Positions 1 to 10,186 of a stretch of DNA of 33,408 bases are shown here, one piece after another (the first letter of the stretch is position 1; every line of letters starts with the position of its first letter). Origin of the DNA: Frankia sp. QA3 (GTDB taxonomy: Bacteria > Actinomycetota > Actinomycetes > Frankiales > Frankiaceae); assembly GCF_000262465.1 (NCBI RefSeq), contig NZ_CM001489.1, positions 1,465,125-1,498,532 of the forward strand. The letters run 5' to 3'. Below the pieces are notes generated by a model. The model was not told where the DNA came from and ran no database searches. It saw only the letters and a program-made list of their open reading frames with translations. A program made the position numbers and the translations under genes.

Positions 1-128
1 CCGCCGTGGCCGCCCCCGCCGCGCGCGAGCACGACGGGCGCAGCCGCACAGGCGGAGTCCTGGCAGGCCACCACGCCCCCGGTGAGGAGCGTGACGGCGA
101 GGGCGAGGATCAGCAGCCCCCTAGGCAT
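1..128 (-). CDS. Putative lipoprotein, N-terminal part (runs off left edge)
   Basis: Reading the minus strand from an ATG at 128 gives 42 residues with no stop before the window edge. They start MPRGLLILALAVTLLTGG and reach VVAC. That is a short positive start, a hydrophobic core and a lipobox-like V-V-A-C, so the product is probably exported and lipid-anchored at Cys22. The start lies 3 bases after the stop of the upstream membrane-protein gene. An AGGA motif inside the end of that gene can serve as ribosome site, so the two are probably translationally coupled. Only the signal region and about 20 residues of the mature protein are visible, so its function cannot be named. A secreted protein with a plain signal peptide is the alternative. 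Confidence 0.55.
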   Translation of the reverse strand, partial: MPRGLLILALAVTLLTGGVVACQDSACAAAPVVLARGGGGHG

Positions 129-131
129 CGG

Positions 132-653
132 TCAGTCCTCCGTGAGCGCCGAGCGGGTGATCAGCGCCGGGATCGCCGCCCACAGCACCGCGAGGGCGAC
201 CAGGGTCGCGCTCGCGGCGACCGCGGCGGTGGTCCTGCCCTTGGTGACGTCGAAGATCAGCAGGACCACTCCGGAGATCGCCAGGGCCAGGATGGCGAGC
301 CCGACCTGGGCGAGCCGGTTGGCGACCTGGACCAGCGTCTCCTTCTCCTGCTTGCGGAACAGGGCGCGGTGCAGGCTCACCGGCATGATCAGCAGCCCGG
401 TGGCCAGGATCGAGAGCAGCACGACGGCGAGGTAGAGCCACTCCTGCCCGGTCGTGAGCGAGGCGAAGCGGTTCTGGAACGGCAGCGCCAGCAGGAAGGC
501 GGTCAGCAGCTGCACGCCCGTCTGGGCCACCCGCAGCTCCTGCAGGATGTCCGTCCAGTTGCGGTTGCGCCGCTCCTGCGCGGACTCCACGTCCTCCTGA
601 TCTGCGCGCCGGGCCTGGCCGGCGAAGTCGGGCATGTCGGTGCTGGCGGTCAT
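132..653 (-). CDS. Small four-helix membrane protein (DUF6328-like)
   Basis: A 173-residue protein with a charged, soluble N-terminus (residues 1 to about 45, rich in E, R and Q) and four hydrophobic segments: TGVQLLTAFLLALPF, EWLYLAVVLLSILATGLLI, VGLAILALAISGVVLLIF and a C-terminal LVALAVLWAAIPALI. Size and layout fit the actinobacterial DUF6328 family of unknown function; that match is from memory. I chose the ATG at 653 (MTASTDMPDF) rather than the in-frame ATG at 719, because the extra 22 residues are Arg-rich and look like untranslated DNA. It is probably cotranscribed with the lipoprotein gene 3 bases downstream. Its promoter should lie in the 654-1165 gap, which it shares divergently with idh. 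Confidence 0.7.
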   Translation of the reverse strand: MTASTDMPDFAGQARRADQEDVESAQERRNRNWTDILQELRVAQTGVQLLTAFLLALPFQNRFASLTTGQEWLYLAVVLLSILATGLLIMPVSLHRALFRKQEKETLVQVANRLAQVGLAILALAISGVVLLIFDVTKGRTTAAVAASATLVALAVLWAAIPALITRSALTED

Positions 654-1165
654 GCCGGACGATCTACCCCGTTGGCGCCGCCCCCACACGAACCGGCCGG
701 TCGGGCGGATGATCTGCATCGCAGCGGCCGTCCGTCACCCGCAAGGTGTGCTTTCTCACTCGGGGTTGCCGGGCTGGACCCGTAGCCGGGCCGCCGTGCT
801 CTCTACGTGGCCCGTGACGGGAGCCCGCGGGAGATCGCCGCCCGGCCGGATCGCCCCAAAGCACGCCTCGGACTCCAAGGTGCCGCAGAGCCGGCCGTCT
901 AGGAGGACACCCGAGCGAACCGGGTGCCGTAGAATCCCGGCGGCGACTCGCCGACCCTCTCGGTGTCGATTCCGCGTTCGAATTCGATCGACGCGCTCCA
1001 CCTGCGCGCCGGCCGTGGCGTGCCCGGCCACGGCCCTGATCGTGGCTCCTGCGGCGCCGGCTCGTCGACGAGCACCCGCCCACACCCATCGCTGCGATCA
1101 AGGTAGCGGGGCCCGGCGCGGCATATGTTGATACCCAGACGGAGTAGACGTGAAGCGGAGTGTCG
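654..1165. other. Intergenic region between divergent genes
   Basis: About 510 bases separate the minus-strand membrane gene from idh. I find no convincing gene: the ORFs here are Arg/Pro-rich shadows without ribosome sites. A perfect 10-bp palindrome, tcgaattcga, lies at 978-987. A possible -10 (TATGTT, 1124-1129) lies upstream of idh without a clear -35. The gap should hold both promoters, but I cannot place them with confidence. Confidence 0.4.
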
Positions 1166-3385
<2,220 letters not shown>

Positions 3386-3424
3386 CCCTGGGTCACCCCC
3401 GGCCGCAGCCGTCCCGGACGGCAC

Positions 3425-3465
3425 ACGTCCCCCACCCGCCTCGCAGCACGGCGGGCGGGGGACGT
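3425..3465 (+). terminator. Terminator hairpin after idh
   Basis: Arms acgtcccccacccgcc (3425-3440) and ggcgggcgggggacgt (3450-3465) pair over 16 positions with one G-T wobble and a 9-base loop. There is no long T run after it (GGTATTTCT), as is common in high-GC actinobacteria. It separates idh from the SDR gene. Confidence 0.75.
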
Positions 3466-3507
3466 GGTATTTCTGACGGATTAGTCACGTCGGGAGGAAG
3501 TGCGGCG

Positions 3508-4347
3508 ATGGGTCGGGTTGAGGGCAAGGTCGCGCTCGTCACGGGGGCGGCCCGCGGGCAGGGACGATCCCATGCGGTGCGGCTCGCGCAGGAGGGCGCC
3601 GATCTGATCCTGCTCGACGTCCTCGAGGACCTGCCGACGATCGACTACGGCCTGGGGACCAGAGCCGATCTTGCCGAGACGGTGGCGGCGGTCGAGGCCG
3701 CGGGCCGGCGGGTGGTGTGGGACCAGGCCGACGTCCGGGACGGCGACGCCGTCGGTGACCTGGTGGCGCGCGGGGTCGCGGAGCTCGGCGGGCTGGACAT
3801 CGTGTCGGCCAACGCGGGGATCTCCCCCCGGCTGGCGAAGCTCTGGGAGATCACGGCGCAGGAGTGGGACGACCAGATCGCCGTCAACCTGACCGGCGTG
3901 TTCAACACGATCCGCGCGGTCGTCCCGCCGATGATCGCGGCCGGCCGCGGCGGGGCCATCGTGCTCACGAGTTCGGGAGCGGGCCTGGCCGGGATCCCGC
4001 ATCTCGGCGCCTACAACGCGAGCAAGCACGGCGTCGTCGGCCTGGCCCTGACCCTCGCCAACGAGCTGGCTCGCCACGACATCCGCGTGAACGCCCTGTG
4101 CCCCGGGACCGTGGGCACGCCGATGGTGACCGAGAACCGGTCCCAGCACCGCTTCTTCCGGCCCGACCTCGAGGCTCCGGGCCTGGCGGAGACCAAGGCG
4201 GCGCTGGCGAAGGTCTCGCCGCTCGGTCGACCCTGGATCGAACCGATCGACGTGACCAACGCGTTGCTGTGGCTGGTCAGCGACGAGGGCCGCTACGTCA
4301 CCGGCGTGGCCCTCCCCATCGACCAGGGCACGCACAACCGCACCTAG
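3508..4347 (+). CDS. Mycofactocin-coupled type SDR oxidoreductase
   Basis: A 279-residue classical short-chain dehydrogenase/reductase. The Rossmann cofactor motif TGAARGQG is at residues 12-19, NAG starts at Asn102, catalytic Ser156 is followed by Tyr169 and Lys173 (YNASK), and the C-terminus has the usual VTGVALPIDQG. The segment after beta-strand 2 (DVLEDLPTIDYGLGTRADLA) is a long insertion typical of the mycofactocin-coupled SDR subfamily, whose members keep NAD(H) bound and pass electrons to mycofactocin; this part is family knowledge. The substrate is unknown, most likely an alcohol or ketone. GGGAGGAAG at 3492-3500 sits 7 bases before the ATG. It faces the LLM gene and shares the hairpin at 4400-4441. 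No mycofactocin biosynthesis genes lie in the window. Confidence 0.9.
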   Translation: MGRVEGKVALVTGAARGQGRSHAVRLAQEGADLILLDVLEDLPTIDYGLGTRADLAETVAAVEAAGRRVVWDQADVRDGDAVGDLVARGVAELGGLDIVSANAGISPRLAKLWEITAQEWDDQIAVNLTGVFNTIRAVVPPMIAAGRGGAIVLTSSGAGLAGIPHLGAYNASKHGVVGLALTLANELARHDIRVNALCPGTVGTPMVTENRSQHRFFRPDLEAPGLAETKAALAKVSPLGRPWIEPIDVTNALLWLVSDEGRYVTGVALPIDQGTHNRT

Positions 4348-4399
4348 ATCGCGCACCTCCTTGTGAGGCGCGCAGCTGCGTTGGTGCTGCGCGGTGCGG

Positions 4400-4441
4400 C
4401 TCGTTCCGTCCGGCGTTCGGGGCGGGGCCGGACGGAACGAG
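4400..4441. terminator. Bidirectional terminator between convergent genes
   Basis: A perfect 15-bp inverted repeat, ctcgttccgtccggc (4400-4414) and gccggacggaacgag (4427-4441), with a 12-base loop. It lies between the converging SDR and LLM genes and can serve both. Confidence 0.8.
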
Positions 4442-4449
4442 GGCTCGCC

Positions 4450-5361
4450 TCAGAGGTAGGTGGCGCCGAAGGCCTCGATGAACTCGAGCGACTCCTTCGG
4501 TGACCCGCCCGGCGCCGAGATGATCAGGTTGGTGACGCCGGCGTCGGCGAGGGTCTGGAACGCCTCGCGGTGACGGTCGGCCTCCTGGTCGGGGCGGTTG
4601 ATGGTGGCGTCGAGGTAGGCCGGGGCGATGTCGAGCTGCGAGGCGCGCTCGCCGGCCAGGTCCCGCAGTTCGCGGATCTTCGCGGCCATGGCCTCGGTGG
4701 TCGCGAGCTGAGCGGTCCTGGTGGTGGTGAACAGCTCCGCCGGCCCCCCGAGTGGCATCCAGCCCTGGACCTTCTGCGCGACCCGGCGCAGGGTCAGCTT
4801 GGAGTTGCCACCGATCCAGATCGGGATCGGGTCCTGCACCGGCCGAGGCCGGGCGATCACGTCCCGCGCCGAGAAGTGCTTGCCCTGGTAGCTGAACGGC
4901 TCGCCCTTCCAGTGCAGCGGCAGCACCTCGAGGGCCTCGTCGAACAGCTCGTTGCGCTCGTCGAAGTCGACGCCGAGGGCGAAGAACTCGGCCTTCTGGT
5001 AGCCGGTACCGACACCGAGCGTGAGCCGGCCGTGGGAGATCTTGTCCAGGGTCGCGGCGGACTTCGCCAGCAGGAACGGGTTGCGGTAGGGCACCACGGC
5101 CAGATAGGTCAGCAACCGCAGCCGGGTGGTGACCGCGGCCGCGGCGCTGAGCGCGACGAACGGGTCGAGCGACTGGTGGCCACCCGACGCAAGCCAGCGG
5201 GCGCCGGGGATCGGATGCTCGGTGAAGGCGAAACCGTGGAAGCCGGCGGCCTCGGCGGCGATGGCGAGCTCGCCCACGTCGCCGGCGTCCAGCAGGTCAC
5301 CCTCGGTGCCGTTGGTCTCGGGATACTGGTACACGAACCGCAACGCGCTCTCCTCGTCCAT
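4450..5361 (-). CDS. LLM-class (luciferase-like) F420-dependent oxidoreductase
   Basis: A 303-residue TIM-barrel protein of the bacterial luciferase-like superfamily, in which actinobacterial members mostly use coenzyme F420. Visible signatures are an N-terminal RFVYQYPETNG strand, GFAFTEHPIP, the central ISHGRLTLGVGTGYQKAEF block and RPRPVQDPIPIWIGG, all in the normal order. Members reduce or oxidise varied small molecules, so the substrate cannot be told. The ATG at 5361 has no good ribosome site. A TTG at 5343 (LRFVYQYPE) is preceded by AGGAG at a 6-base spacing and fits the usual family N-terminus, so the real protein may be 6 residues shorter. It converges on the SDR gene and diverges from the kinase gene. 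Confidence 0.88.
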   Translation of the reverse strand: MDEESALRFVYQYPETNGTEGDLLDAGDVGELAIAAEAAGFHGFAFTEHPIPGARWLASGGHQSLDPFVALSAAAAVTTRLRLLTYLAVVPYRNPFLLAKSAATLDKISHGRLTLGVGTGYQKAEFFALGVDFDERNELFDEALEVLPLHWKGEPFSYQGKHFSARDVIARPRPVQDPIPIWIGGNSKLTLRRVAQKVQGWMPLGGPAELFTTTRTAQLATTEAMAAKIRELRDLAGERASQLDIAPAYLDATINRPDQEADRHREAFQTLADAGVTNLIISAPGGSPKESLEFIEAFGATYL

Positions 5362-5551
5362 TCGACTCGTCGACTCGACGTGTCCCGCACCACAGCCTGC
5401 TCTTTCTTGACGCTTGTGCCAAGTGATGCGCCGACCAGCTCGTTGTCACGGCCCGTCCTGGCGCCGAGTGGTCCGCTCCTGTCCGCGAAGGGGGACGCCG
5501 AGCCACTGTCGTGGATGTGGAGCAAGGCCATAGGATCACGCATCGTGCCGG

Positions 5552-7738
5552 GTGAGATGGGTGGATCTGGGGTGGTTTCGGAAAGGTCCACGCGGAGCGG
5601 GTCCCGGCGTGATCGTTGATCGGAAGCGGGTCGGCACGGCCCTGCCGGGGTATGAGCTGGGCGATCAGCTCGGGGCGGGTGGCTTCGGGATCGTGCTGGC
5701 CGGGTGGCATCGTCGCCTGCAGCGCGACGTCGCGATCAAGGTGCTCACCGCCGGTGGCTACGACCGGGCGGCGGCCGACTTCGCCGCCGAGGCGCGGATC
5801 CTCGCCCGCCTCGACCATGCCCACATCGTCCGGGTGTACGACTACGTGGAGACCGGCGACCTGCGTCTGATCGTCATGGAAATGCTTGGCGGGGGCACGC
5901 TGACCAGCCGCCGGCCCGGGCTGAGCCAGCCGGGCGCGTGCGCCGTCGGACTGGCGGTGGCCGGGGCCCTGTCCTGCGCGCACGCCGAGGGCGTGCTGCA
6001 CCGGGACATCAAGCCCGACAACGTGCTGTTCGACCTCGCCGGGATGCCGAAGGTGGCGGACTTCGGCATCGCGAAGCTGGTGCGAGGCGGGGCGGGGAAC
6101 GCGAGTGCGGTGATCGGGACCCCGCTGTTCATGGCCCCCGAGCAGCGGGCGGGCGGCCGGTTGGGGGCGGCCACGGATCTGTACGCGCTCGGCATGGTGT
6201 TGTACCTGCTGCTGGGCGGGGTGACGCCGGGCGATCCGAACCAGTCCGTCGGCGGGGCGCGGGGCAAACGAGGTGCCCGCGACCTCCGGACGCCGGTCAG
6301 GGTGCCCGCGTCGGTGGCCGAGGTGGTCACGCAGGCGCTCGCCGAGAACCCGGCCGACCGTCCGCAGTCCGCGCGGGTGTTCGCGCTCGAACTCGCCCGG
6401 GCCGCCGTCAGCGCCTACGGCCCGGGATGGATCGCCCGCTCGGGTGTGCCGCTGCGGCTCGACGACGACGTCCGCGTCGCCGCCGAGCGGCCGCCGGCGG
6501 CCGTCCACGCTGCGAGACCTCCGGCCTCGACGCCGCCTGCCGCGACGCCACTGGCCTTTACGCCGGGCGGGGGTCTCTACCGCCGCCGCCATCGCGCGCG
6601 GCAGGGTCGCCATCCGGCCCTGCGGCCGCCCGCCGGACGCCGGGGTCGCCGGCGGCTCGTCGCCGTCGCGGCGGCGCTGCTGCTGGCCGTCGCCGGCTCC
6701 GTCGTCACCGTGGTCACCGTCGTCGCCGGCCACGAGGACGTGGACCGCGCCGCCGCGGAGCCGCTCGGTCCGCCGTTGACCGGCCACACCGACTGGGTGA
6801 CGTCGGTGGTGTTCTCCCCGGACGGGCGGTTCCTCGCCAGCGCCGGCAAGGACGGAACGGTCCGGCTGTGGGACGTCGCCGATCCCGCCCACGCACGCGC
6901 ACTCGGCCCACCCCTGCCCGGCCGCACCAGCGGTGTGGTGTCGCTGGCCTTCTCCCCGAACGGCCGCCTGCTCGCAGGCGGCAACTGGGACGCCACGATC
7001 CGGCTCTGGGACATCTCCGATCCGGCCCACCCGCATCCGCCCACGATGGTGTCGCCCGCCGATGCCAGCCCGGTGAGCTCGGTGACGTTCTTCCGGAACG
7101 GTCGCGCCCTCGTCGAGAGCGACACCGACGGCGTCGTGCAGGTGTGGAACGTGGCCGATCCGGCCCGTCCGCGGCTGGTCAGCCGGTTCCCGACGGGTCA
7201 CACCGACAACAGCTGGGCGAGGCCGGTGCTCGCCCCGAACGGCACGGTCCTGGCCGGACCCGCCGGCGACAACGCGGTGGGTCTGTGGGACATGAGCGAT
7301 CTGGCCCATCCCCGGATGTTCCGCCGACCCCTGAGCGGCCACCGCGGATCGGTGTACGGGATGGCGTTCGCCACGGACCTGCGGACGCTGGCCACCGGCA
7401 GCAAGGACACCACCCTGCGCCTGTGGGACATCACCGACCCGGCCGCCCCGGCGCCGCTGGGCGGGGCCCTGCCCGGTCACACCAGCACCGTGTGGTCGGT
7501 GGCGTTCTCCCCGGACGGCCGCACGCTGGCAAGCGGCAGCTTCGATCAGACGGTGCGACTGTGGGATGTGACCGACCGCTCCCGTCCCCGCCCGTTGGGA
7601 CCGCCCCTGTCCGGCCACAGCGACTTCGTGCAGTCCGTCGCGTTCTCCCTGGACGGTCGTGTCCTCGCCAGCGGGGGCCGGGACCACACGATCCGGCTGT
7701 GGACCGTCCCCGCCCGATCGCGGGGGGCAGGACGCTGA
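5552..7738 (+). CDS. Ser/Thr protein kinase with C-terminal WD40 propeller
   Basis: A 728-residue transmembrane Hanks-type kinase. The kinase domain spans residues about 34-295: Gly loop GAGGFG at 41-46, ATP lysine Lys63 in VAIK, HRD with catalytic Asp152, DFG with Asp170, and MAPEQ. A Pro/Ala/Arg-rich linker follows. One membrane helix lies near 368-391 (LVAVAAALLLAVAGSVVTVV), then seven WD40 repeats run from about 410 to the end, most ending in RLWD-type strands: a complete seven-bladed propeller. By topology the kinase is cytoplasmic and the propeller outside, so it probably senses a ligand or partner there. The substrate is unknown. The start is uncertain: the GTG at 5552 is the longest form, and the GTG at 5609 would leave only 13 residues before the kinase fold and may be correct. 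No partner phosphatase is nearby. Confidence 0.93.
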   Translation: MRWVDLGWFRKGPRGAGPGVIVDRKRVGTALPGYELGDQLGAGGFGIVLAGWHRRLQRDVAIKVLTAGGYDRAAADFAAEARILARLDHAHIVRVYDYVETGDLRLIVMEMLGGGTLTSRRPGLSQPGACAVGLAVAGALSCAHAEGVLHRDIKPDNVLFDLAGMPKVADFGIAKLVRGGAGNASAVIGTPLFMAPEQRAGGRLGAATDLYALGMVLYLLLGGVTPGDPNQSVGGARGKRGARDLRTPVRVPASVAEVVTQALAENPADRPQSARVFALELARAAVSAYGPGWIARSGVPLRLDDDVRVAAERPPAAVHAARPPASTPPAATPLAFTPGGGLYRRRHRARQGRHPALRPPAGRRGRRRLVAVAAALLLAVAGSVVTVVTVVAGHEDVDRAAAEPLGPPLTGHTDWVTSVVFSPDGRFLASAGKDGTVRLWDVADPAHARALGPPLPGRTSGVVSLAFSPNGRLLAGGNWDATIRLWDISDPAHPHPPTMVSPADASPVSSVTFFRNGRALVESDTDGVVQVWNVADPARPRLVSRFPTGHTDNSWARPVLAPNGTVLAGPAGDNAVGLWDMSDLAHPRMFRRPLSGHRGSVYGMAFATDLRTLATGSKDTTLRLWDITDPAAPAPLGGALPGHTSTVWSVAFSPDGRTLASGSFDQTVRLWDVTDRSRPRPLGPPLSGHSDFVQSVAFSLDGRVLASGGRDHTIRLWTVPARSRGAGR

Positions 7739-7799
7739 CGCCCCCGGCACGTGCCTCGCCGGACTCCTCGCGCTCGTGAAGTCCGCGGTGGCCGGCACC

Positions 7800-7987
7800 T
7801 CCTCGAACGGCAGCTGCAGCAACCACCGTCGACGTTCTGCCGGAAGAGCGAAACGCCAGCAGAAACGCGATGACGAAAGCCGCGGCGGGCATCCACCGCC
7901 AGGCCACCCGTAGGCCGAGGAGCAAGCCGCCGACGGCGAGCACCAGATAGGCGGCGAGGTGCAGATGTTTGCGTTCACGGGGGCTGA
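7800..7987 (-). pseudogene. Possible membrane-protein remnant cut by the duplication
   Basis: On the minus strand one frame reads RKHLHLAAYLVLAVGGLL and then a second hydrophobic run, AAAFVIAFLLAF, before losing protein-like character. It has no start codon of its own: its upstream side is cut exactly where the duplicated block begins at 7988. It looks like the tail of a two-helix membrane protein truncated by arrival of the repeat. It could also be chance hydrophobicity in GC-rich DNA. Confidence 0.3.
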
Positions 7988-8449
7988 CTGCTCCTGCGCG
8001 TCGTCCAGGATCACGCCGCGGCCGTGCGGCTGGAACTGCTGCGCCGATTCCGCGACGAGACCACCCCGAGCATCGTTGCTCCGCCCCGCCGCACCGTGGC
8101 CGATGTTCTGGACGGCGCGGCGCGCAGGCGCGCTGAACGGCAGAGCCGACAGGCTGCGAAACGGGCCGAGGAGGAAGCCCGCCGCGCAAGCGCCCGGGCC
8201 CTCGCCGACGAGCGGCGGCTGGCCGAACTGGCCCACGACGAACAAGCCGCCTGGGCCCGCGTCGACGCGCTGATCGGCACACGCAAACCCGCCGATTACG
8301 ACGCCGCCGTCGCCCTCCTCACCGACCTGCGGGCCCTGGCCGAACGCAACGCCCACCCGCACGAGTTCACCCAGCGCCTGGCAACCCTCCGGCAGACCCA
8401 CGCACGCAAACCCGGCCTGCTGGACCGCCTGGACCGCGCGAACCTGTGA
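7988..8449 (+). repeat. 462-bp duplicate of the coiled-coil gene end (copy A)
   Basis: Bases 7988-8449 match 16049-16510 with only two differences that I can find (near 7994 and 8059), at a constant offset of 8061. It carries the last ~150 codons of the coiled-coil gene, including its TGA at 8447-8449, in the open frame. There is no matching N-terminus, promoter or ribosome site, so it is a gene fragment rather than a gene. Identity ends right at the stop codon on the right. Near-perfect identity in both wobble and non-wobble positions means a very recent copy or gene conversion. Confidence 0.93.
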
Positions 8450-8538
8450 CCGCGCATGGCTGTCCCTGGGGATGGCGTGGCTGCGCGGAACCTCGCCGCG
8501 CGGGTGTGGGGCGCGGGCCCGACGGGGACGAACAGGGG

Positions 8539-9750
8539 GTGTCCACCACCGACGTGCGAGCGCACACGCTGCCGGACCTGCTGGCCTGGCTGGAGCGGGC
8601 GCGTCGGCGCGGCCAGGTCCACCACGACGACACACAGCAGTGCTGGCAGGTGCTCGGGCACCCGGAGGGCAGCAGGGTGCTGGCGGACCCCGGGACCTTC
8701 TCGTCCGACCTCGGCGATCTGATGCCGCGCCAGGAGGACGTGGAGCTGTTCCAGCGGGGGAACTTCGTGCGGATGGACCCGCCACGGCACCGCCGGCTGC
8801 GCGGCCTGGTCAGCCAGGCGTTCACGCCGAGGACGGTGGCCGGGCTCGCCCCGCGGATCGCCGAGGTGACCCGCGGGCTGCTCGACGCGGGTGGCGGCGA
8901 CCGCGGCGAGCGTCTTGATCTGATCGATGACCTGGCGTATCCGTTGCCGGTCATGGTGATCGCCGAGCTGCTCGGCCTGCCGACGTCCGACCGGCCGGTG
9001 TTCCGGCGCTGGGCCGACGCCCTGTTCGACCGGGGGAACGTCGAACCGGACACCTCGCTGCCCCGGCTCAGCGCGCAGGCGGTGCGCAGGTCCGCGCCGA
9101 CGATGCGCGAGATGAACGGCTACCTCCTCGACCGTCTCCGGGCCTCCCGGGCCAGGCCCGGAGACGACCTGACCAGCAGGCTCGTGCAGGCGGAGGTCGA
9201 CGGGCACCGCCTCGACGACACCGAGATCGTCGGCTTCGTCGGGCTGCTGCTGCTCGCCGGGCATGTCACCACCACCGCGACGCTGGGCAACACGGTCCTG
9301 TGCTTCGACGAGCATCCGGACGCCGCGTCGCAGGTGCGAGCGGACCCGACGTTGCTGCCCGCGGCGATCGAGGAGGTGCTGCGGGTACGTACCCCCTTCC
9401 CGCGGCTGGCCAGGAGGGCGACCACCGACGCCGAGGTGGGCGGGGCGGTGATACCTGCCGGGGATCTCGTCGTCACCTGGCTGACGGCGGCCAACCGCGA
9501 CGAGCGGGTGTTCGGGGATCCCGACCGCTTCGACCTCCACCGCCCGGCCAACCCCCACCTCACCTTCGGCCACGGAATCCACTTCTGCCTGGGCGCGCCG
9601 CTGGCGAGGCTGGAGGCGAGGATCGCCCTCGGCATCCTGCTGGAGCGCTACCGCGAGATCGCCGTGGCCACGGACGTACCGGTCGAGCACCGCGACCCGT
9701 GGCTGATGGTCGGCGCCACCCGGCTGCCGCTGGACGTCCGTACCCGCTGA
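8539..9750 (+). CDS. Cytochrome P450
   Basis: A soluble bacterial P450, 403 residues from the GTG at 8539, the normal length. The heme ligand is Cys350 in FGHGIHFCLGAPLAR. ExxR is Glu279-Arg282 (EEVLR). The oxygen-binding I-helix reads LLLLAGHVTTT at about 236-246. MDPPRHRRLRGLVSQAF near the C-helix is also typical. It would hydroxylate or otherwise oxidise a small molecule with electrons from a ferredoxin, but no ferredoxin or reductase gene is adjacent, so partner and substrate are unknown. The residue usually acidic in the I-helix (A-G-x-E/D-T) is Val243 here, a variant seen in some actinobacterial P450s. The frame is open back to a GTG at 8446, inside the duplicated fragment, but that would add 31 atypical residues. 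Confidence 0.93.
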   Translation: MSTTDVRAHTLPDLLAWLERARRRGQVHHDDTQQCWQVLGHPEGSRVLADPGTFSSDLGDLMPRQEDVELFQRGNFVRMDPPRHRRLRGLVSQAFTPRTVAGLAPRIAEVTRGLLDAGGGDRGERLDLIDDLAYPLPVMVIAELLGLPTSDRPVFRRWADALFDRGNVEPDTSLPRLSAQAVRRSAPTMREMNGYLLDRLRASRARPGDDLTSRLVQAEVDGHRLDDTEIVGFVGLLLLAGHVTTTATLGNTVLCFDEHPDAASQVRADPTLLPAAIEEVLRVRTPFPRLARRATTDAEVGGAVIPAGDLVVTWLTAANRDERVFGDPDRFDLHRPANPHLTFGHGIHFCLGAPLARLEARIALGILLERYREIAVATDVPVEHRDPWLMVGATRLPLDVRTR

Positions 9751-9832
9751 CCACAGGCCGATCGAGCGCCCGCGACCGGGACGTCGACGCGGCGCTGAAC
9801 ATCCAGCCTTCAGCGTCAGGGCGGAGAGGAGG

Positions 9833-10087
9833 TCAAGGGGCCCAGAGTCTGTCGACGGGCATGACGTGCAGGCGGTCTTCGAACGTGTACGAACGTGCTC
9901 CCAGGTAGAGCGCCACGCCGGCCACGAAGGCGTCGCCGGTGGCGTCGCGGAGCTTGCGGAGCGGGGCGAGGTCCTCGCCCGGTACCCGCCCGGCCGCCTT
10001 GACCTCGAACGCCACCACCGTCCCGTCGTCGCGTTCGACCACGTGAAGGCCCGGGTACCCCTCCGTTGATCTGCTTCCGGCCGGCAC
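9833..10087 (-). pseudogene. C-terminal fragment of a DUF4143-type ATPase
   Basis: 84 codons in which the part from GLHVVERDDGTVVAFEVKA to PVDRLW matches, from memory, the C-terminal PD-(D/E)xK-like domain of AAA+/DUF4143 proteins (DGTVVAFEVKA, then DAFVAGVALYLG). Those proteins are normally about 400 residues, with a P-loop ATPase first and DUF4143 behind it. Here the ATPase and most of DUF4143 are missing and no ribosome site precedes the short ORF. A matching N-terminal scrap occurs at 12755-12907. It reads toward the P450 gene. Confidence 0.6.
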
Positions 10088-10107
10088 GCGATGGTGGGGA
10101 TACTTGG

Positions 10108-10162
10108 AGTCGGCAGGTCGGGACCGGGTAGCTCGGGACCGGGCAGGTCGGGACTGGTCGGT
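10108..10162. repeat. Short imperfect tandem repeat
   Basis: Three to four imperfect units of about 15 bases based on gtcgggaccgggcag (for example gtcgggaccgggtag, ctcgggaccgggcag, gtcgggactggtcg). They lie between the divergent DUF4143 and DUF2786 remnants, the same position as the clearer 23-bp repeat at 12930-13021. Confidence 0.6.
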
Positions 10163-10186
10163 CGGGGCGTCGGAGTGTGTGAGGTG

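Noticed and set aside
5297..8785. 1162-codon open frame on the minus strand opposite the kinase
   Set aside because: Shadow of the kinase, repeat and P450 start; low-complexity Arg/Pro/Gly text and no ribosome site. Only the short hydrophobic stretch at 7800-7987 was kept as a possible remnant.
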